The notes under the pieces are model-generated. The model was not told the DNA's origin. It made no database searches and saw only the letters and a list, made by a program, of their open reading frames with translations. From Mycobacterium sp. 050128 (GTDB lineage Bacteria > Actinomycetota > Actinomycetes > Mycobacteriales > Mycobacteriaceae), in contig NZ_JAZGLW010000007.1 of the NCBI RefSeq assembly GCF_036409155.1, forward strand, positions 97,869-161,868: a stretch of 64,000 bases of DNA, in the 5' to 3' direction. Below are positions 62,953-64,000 of this stretch, in pieces. Both the position numbers and the translations under genes were made by a program. Each line of letters starts with the position of its first letter. The first letter of the stretch is position 1.

Positions 62953-62987
62953 CCGGTAACCCGCCATATTCGATCCCGCCGTATTCC
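62953..62987. repeat. direct repeat, copy 2
   Basis: 35 bases, same orientation as the copy at 62,505, 448 bases away. Two CCCGCC(A/G)TATTC units stand 16 bases apart inside it, so it may be iteron- or recombination-site-like. Confidence 0.6.
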
Positions 62988-63015
62988 TCCCGCATGATGG
63001 GCGAGGGGAGAGCGG

Positions 63016-63660
63016 TCAGGCAGACTGCAGCCGTTGGCGCAACGCAGGCAGTCCAGGCCCGTCGAGGTTGTCCAGCAGTGCGGTGCGGCCGCTAACGGCC
63101 ATCATCAAGGCTGACACGGGCCCACGGATTTCTGCCCCCTTACCCCAGGACCGATCAATGTCGGTGCCGCGCAATGAGATGCCCCGCAGTCGGCCCAGGG
63201 GCACGAAGCCAAACGGCCATAGCCCGGTCAGGAAATCCAGCGCAATCCCCACCTGTTCGAGGTCGGGCGCAAATGGGAGGCTGAGGGGAATCCGGATGTC
63301 GCCGCCATGGATCAAGATATCGGCGAAGGGGGCCACCGGCCCGAACACCGGCGGACTTAAGCGGTAATTGGCGCGCTGACGCAGCATGGTAACGATGTCG
63401 GCGGCCGGCAACTGCGCACGACGGCATGCGAGCTCATCGATCGCGCGGGCCAGGCTGCCGCGACGCAAAGCCATCGACATGGCCCCCGACAAACCATCGG
63501 CCACAGAGCCGGCGAGATGCGCGGCCACGGTCTTGACATCCCAGCCTGAACACAGGCTGGGCGTTGCCAACTGTGCCGCGTCTAAGCCCTCGATCAGTGT
63601 CGCGATCTGGCGCCGCTCGTTCGCGACCGCGGTGAAGACACGCTCGCGGTCCAATCGCAC
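63016..63660 (-). CDS. maleylpyruvate-isomerase/DinB-like mycothiol-dependent enzyme family
   Basis: 214 residues from GTG 63,660. LCSGWDVKTVAAHLAG is the family hallmark; further Asp/His positions in DILIHGGDIRIPL could bind the metal. Members use mycothiol or act on small molecules; specificity unknown. Divergent from the broken gene at 63,711 and similar to chromosomal mycobacterial genes, so probably captured cargo. Confidence 0.82.
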   Translation of the reverse strand: MRLDRERVFTAVANERRQIATLIEGLDAAQLATPSLCSGWDVKTVAAHLAGSVADGLSGAMSMALRRGSLARAIDELACRRAQLPAADIVTMLRQRANYRLSPPVFGPVAPFADILIHGGDIRIPLSLPFAPDLEQVGIALDFLTGLWPFGFVPLGRLRGISLRGTDIDRSWGKGAEIRGPVSALMMAVSGRTALLDNLDGPGLPALRQRLQSA

Positions 63661-63710
63661 AAGAAAGACTCTAGGCCGAACTCAGGCCGGCGCCGCTACG
63701 CTGCTGTTTT

Positions 63711-63953
63711 ATGCAGGAGACGCGCCTCGACACCGCCCGGATCCGTGCGGCTCGTCGGGCGATCGACCCGATTTTTCTCGACACGCCGCTGTACCGCTGC
63801 GAGGCGCTGGAACCCGACCTCAGGTGCACGGTGAGCATCAAGCTCGAAACCGCGAACCCAGTCCGCAGCTTCAAGGCGCGCGGCACCGAGGTCGTCGCGA
63901 GCCAGCTAGCTGTAGGAGGACAGCACGTTGGTGACGCCGGTGGTGAGTCGTGA
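63711..63953 (+). pseudogene. truncated PLP-dependent dehydratase gene
   Basis: The first ~65 residues match the N-terminus of threonine dehydratase-like enzymes: IFLDTPLYRCEALEPDL, IKLETANPVRSFKARGTE with the PLP Lys in SFKARG. After SQLA (~63,905) the sequence becomes unrelated and the frame stops at 63,953, so the enzyme is cut at this point. The foreign sequence after it may be the edge of an inserted element beyond the window. Confidence 0.75.
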
Positions 63954-64000
63954 TGCTGGTGGTTGGCCGTCGGCGGCAGAGTGTGGTCGATGGTAGTTGA

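Larger units (their letters stand above)
62365..63015. other. non-coding gap with a 35-base direct repeat
   Basis: 650 bases without a convincing gene; flanked and partly bounded by the two repeat copies listed next. Some reading frames exist but lack ribosome sites and protein-like composition. Confidence 0.45.

Noticed and set aside
62502..63095. Frame across the 62.5-63.1 kb gap
   Set aside because: It runs through both direct repeats and the 3' end of the opposite gene, without a ribosome site; composition is not protein-like.

Overview
The window is a high-GC actinobacterial sequence and looks like part of a large conjugative mycobacterial plasmid of the pRAW type. The grounds are a complete type VII secretion (ESX) locus with PE/PPE, Esx, EspG, EccB, EspI-like, EccD, MycP, EccE and EccA genes. 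It is interlocked with a VirB4/TcpC/coupling-protein type IV system and a TrwC/RecD-type relaxase. No replication initiator and no ParA were recognised, so those probably lie outside the window. Function calls rest on motifs and family knowledge, not on database searches.

Layout. 1-18,417 (+): ESX locus, starting inside a Pro/Gly-rich Rv3899c-like protein (cut by the window edge) and running through eccC, PE, PPE, two esx genes, espG, eccB, espI-like, eccD, mycP and eccE. 18,472-29,858 (+): mating-channel genes (coupling ATPase, membrane proteins, TcpC with an in-frame stop, VirB2/VirB3-like small proteins, VirB4, VirB6-like), with an XRE regulator in the opposite direction. 29,963-31,738: eccA. 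31,822-36,305 (-): a sigma-region-4-like protein and the relaxase. 36,340-36,420: probable oriT. 36,731-49,070: after two tiny plus-strand genes, a long run of small, mostly unknown minus-strand genes (two DUF4192-related, DUF3560, a secreted trypsin-like protease, a DnaB N-domain-like protein, NrdH, ParB). 49,492-63,953: cargo island with two VapBC pairs, a Cas12m-like (type V-M) protein without an array, a methyltransferase, DCC, VOC, PIN-like and HEPN-like proteins, and a broken PLP-enzyme gene at the far end.

How it fits together. The ESX and type IV genes are expected to cooperate in conjugation, as known for pRAW-like plasmids. A shared promoter architecture (TAGCG/GGATWT box, 16-17 bases, TANNNT, then 6-7 bases to the start codon) appears before eccC, eccB, espI-like, several type IV genes and the XRE gene. 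It suggests one plasmid regulon with leaderless transcripts.

The most unusual region is 37-44.4 kb. Nearly every small gene or gene pair there sits behind a repeated 110-400-base module, and six of the seven modules carry a long hairpin whose arms change in a compensatory way. Most genes end in a copy of the same GC-rich terminator. The region lies next to the probable oriT and its genes point so that the predicted transferred strand would be their template. That is what an anti-defence 'leading region' driven by single-stranded-DNA promoters would look like, although structured RNA leaders or cassette recombination sites remain possible. The array-less Cas12m is the second candidate for something new.
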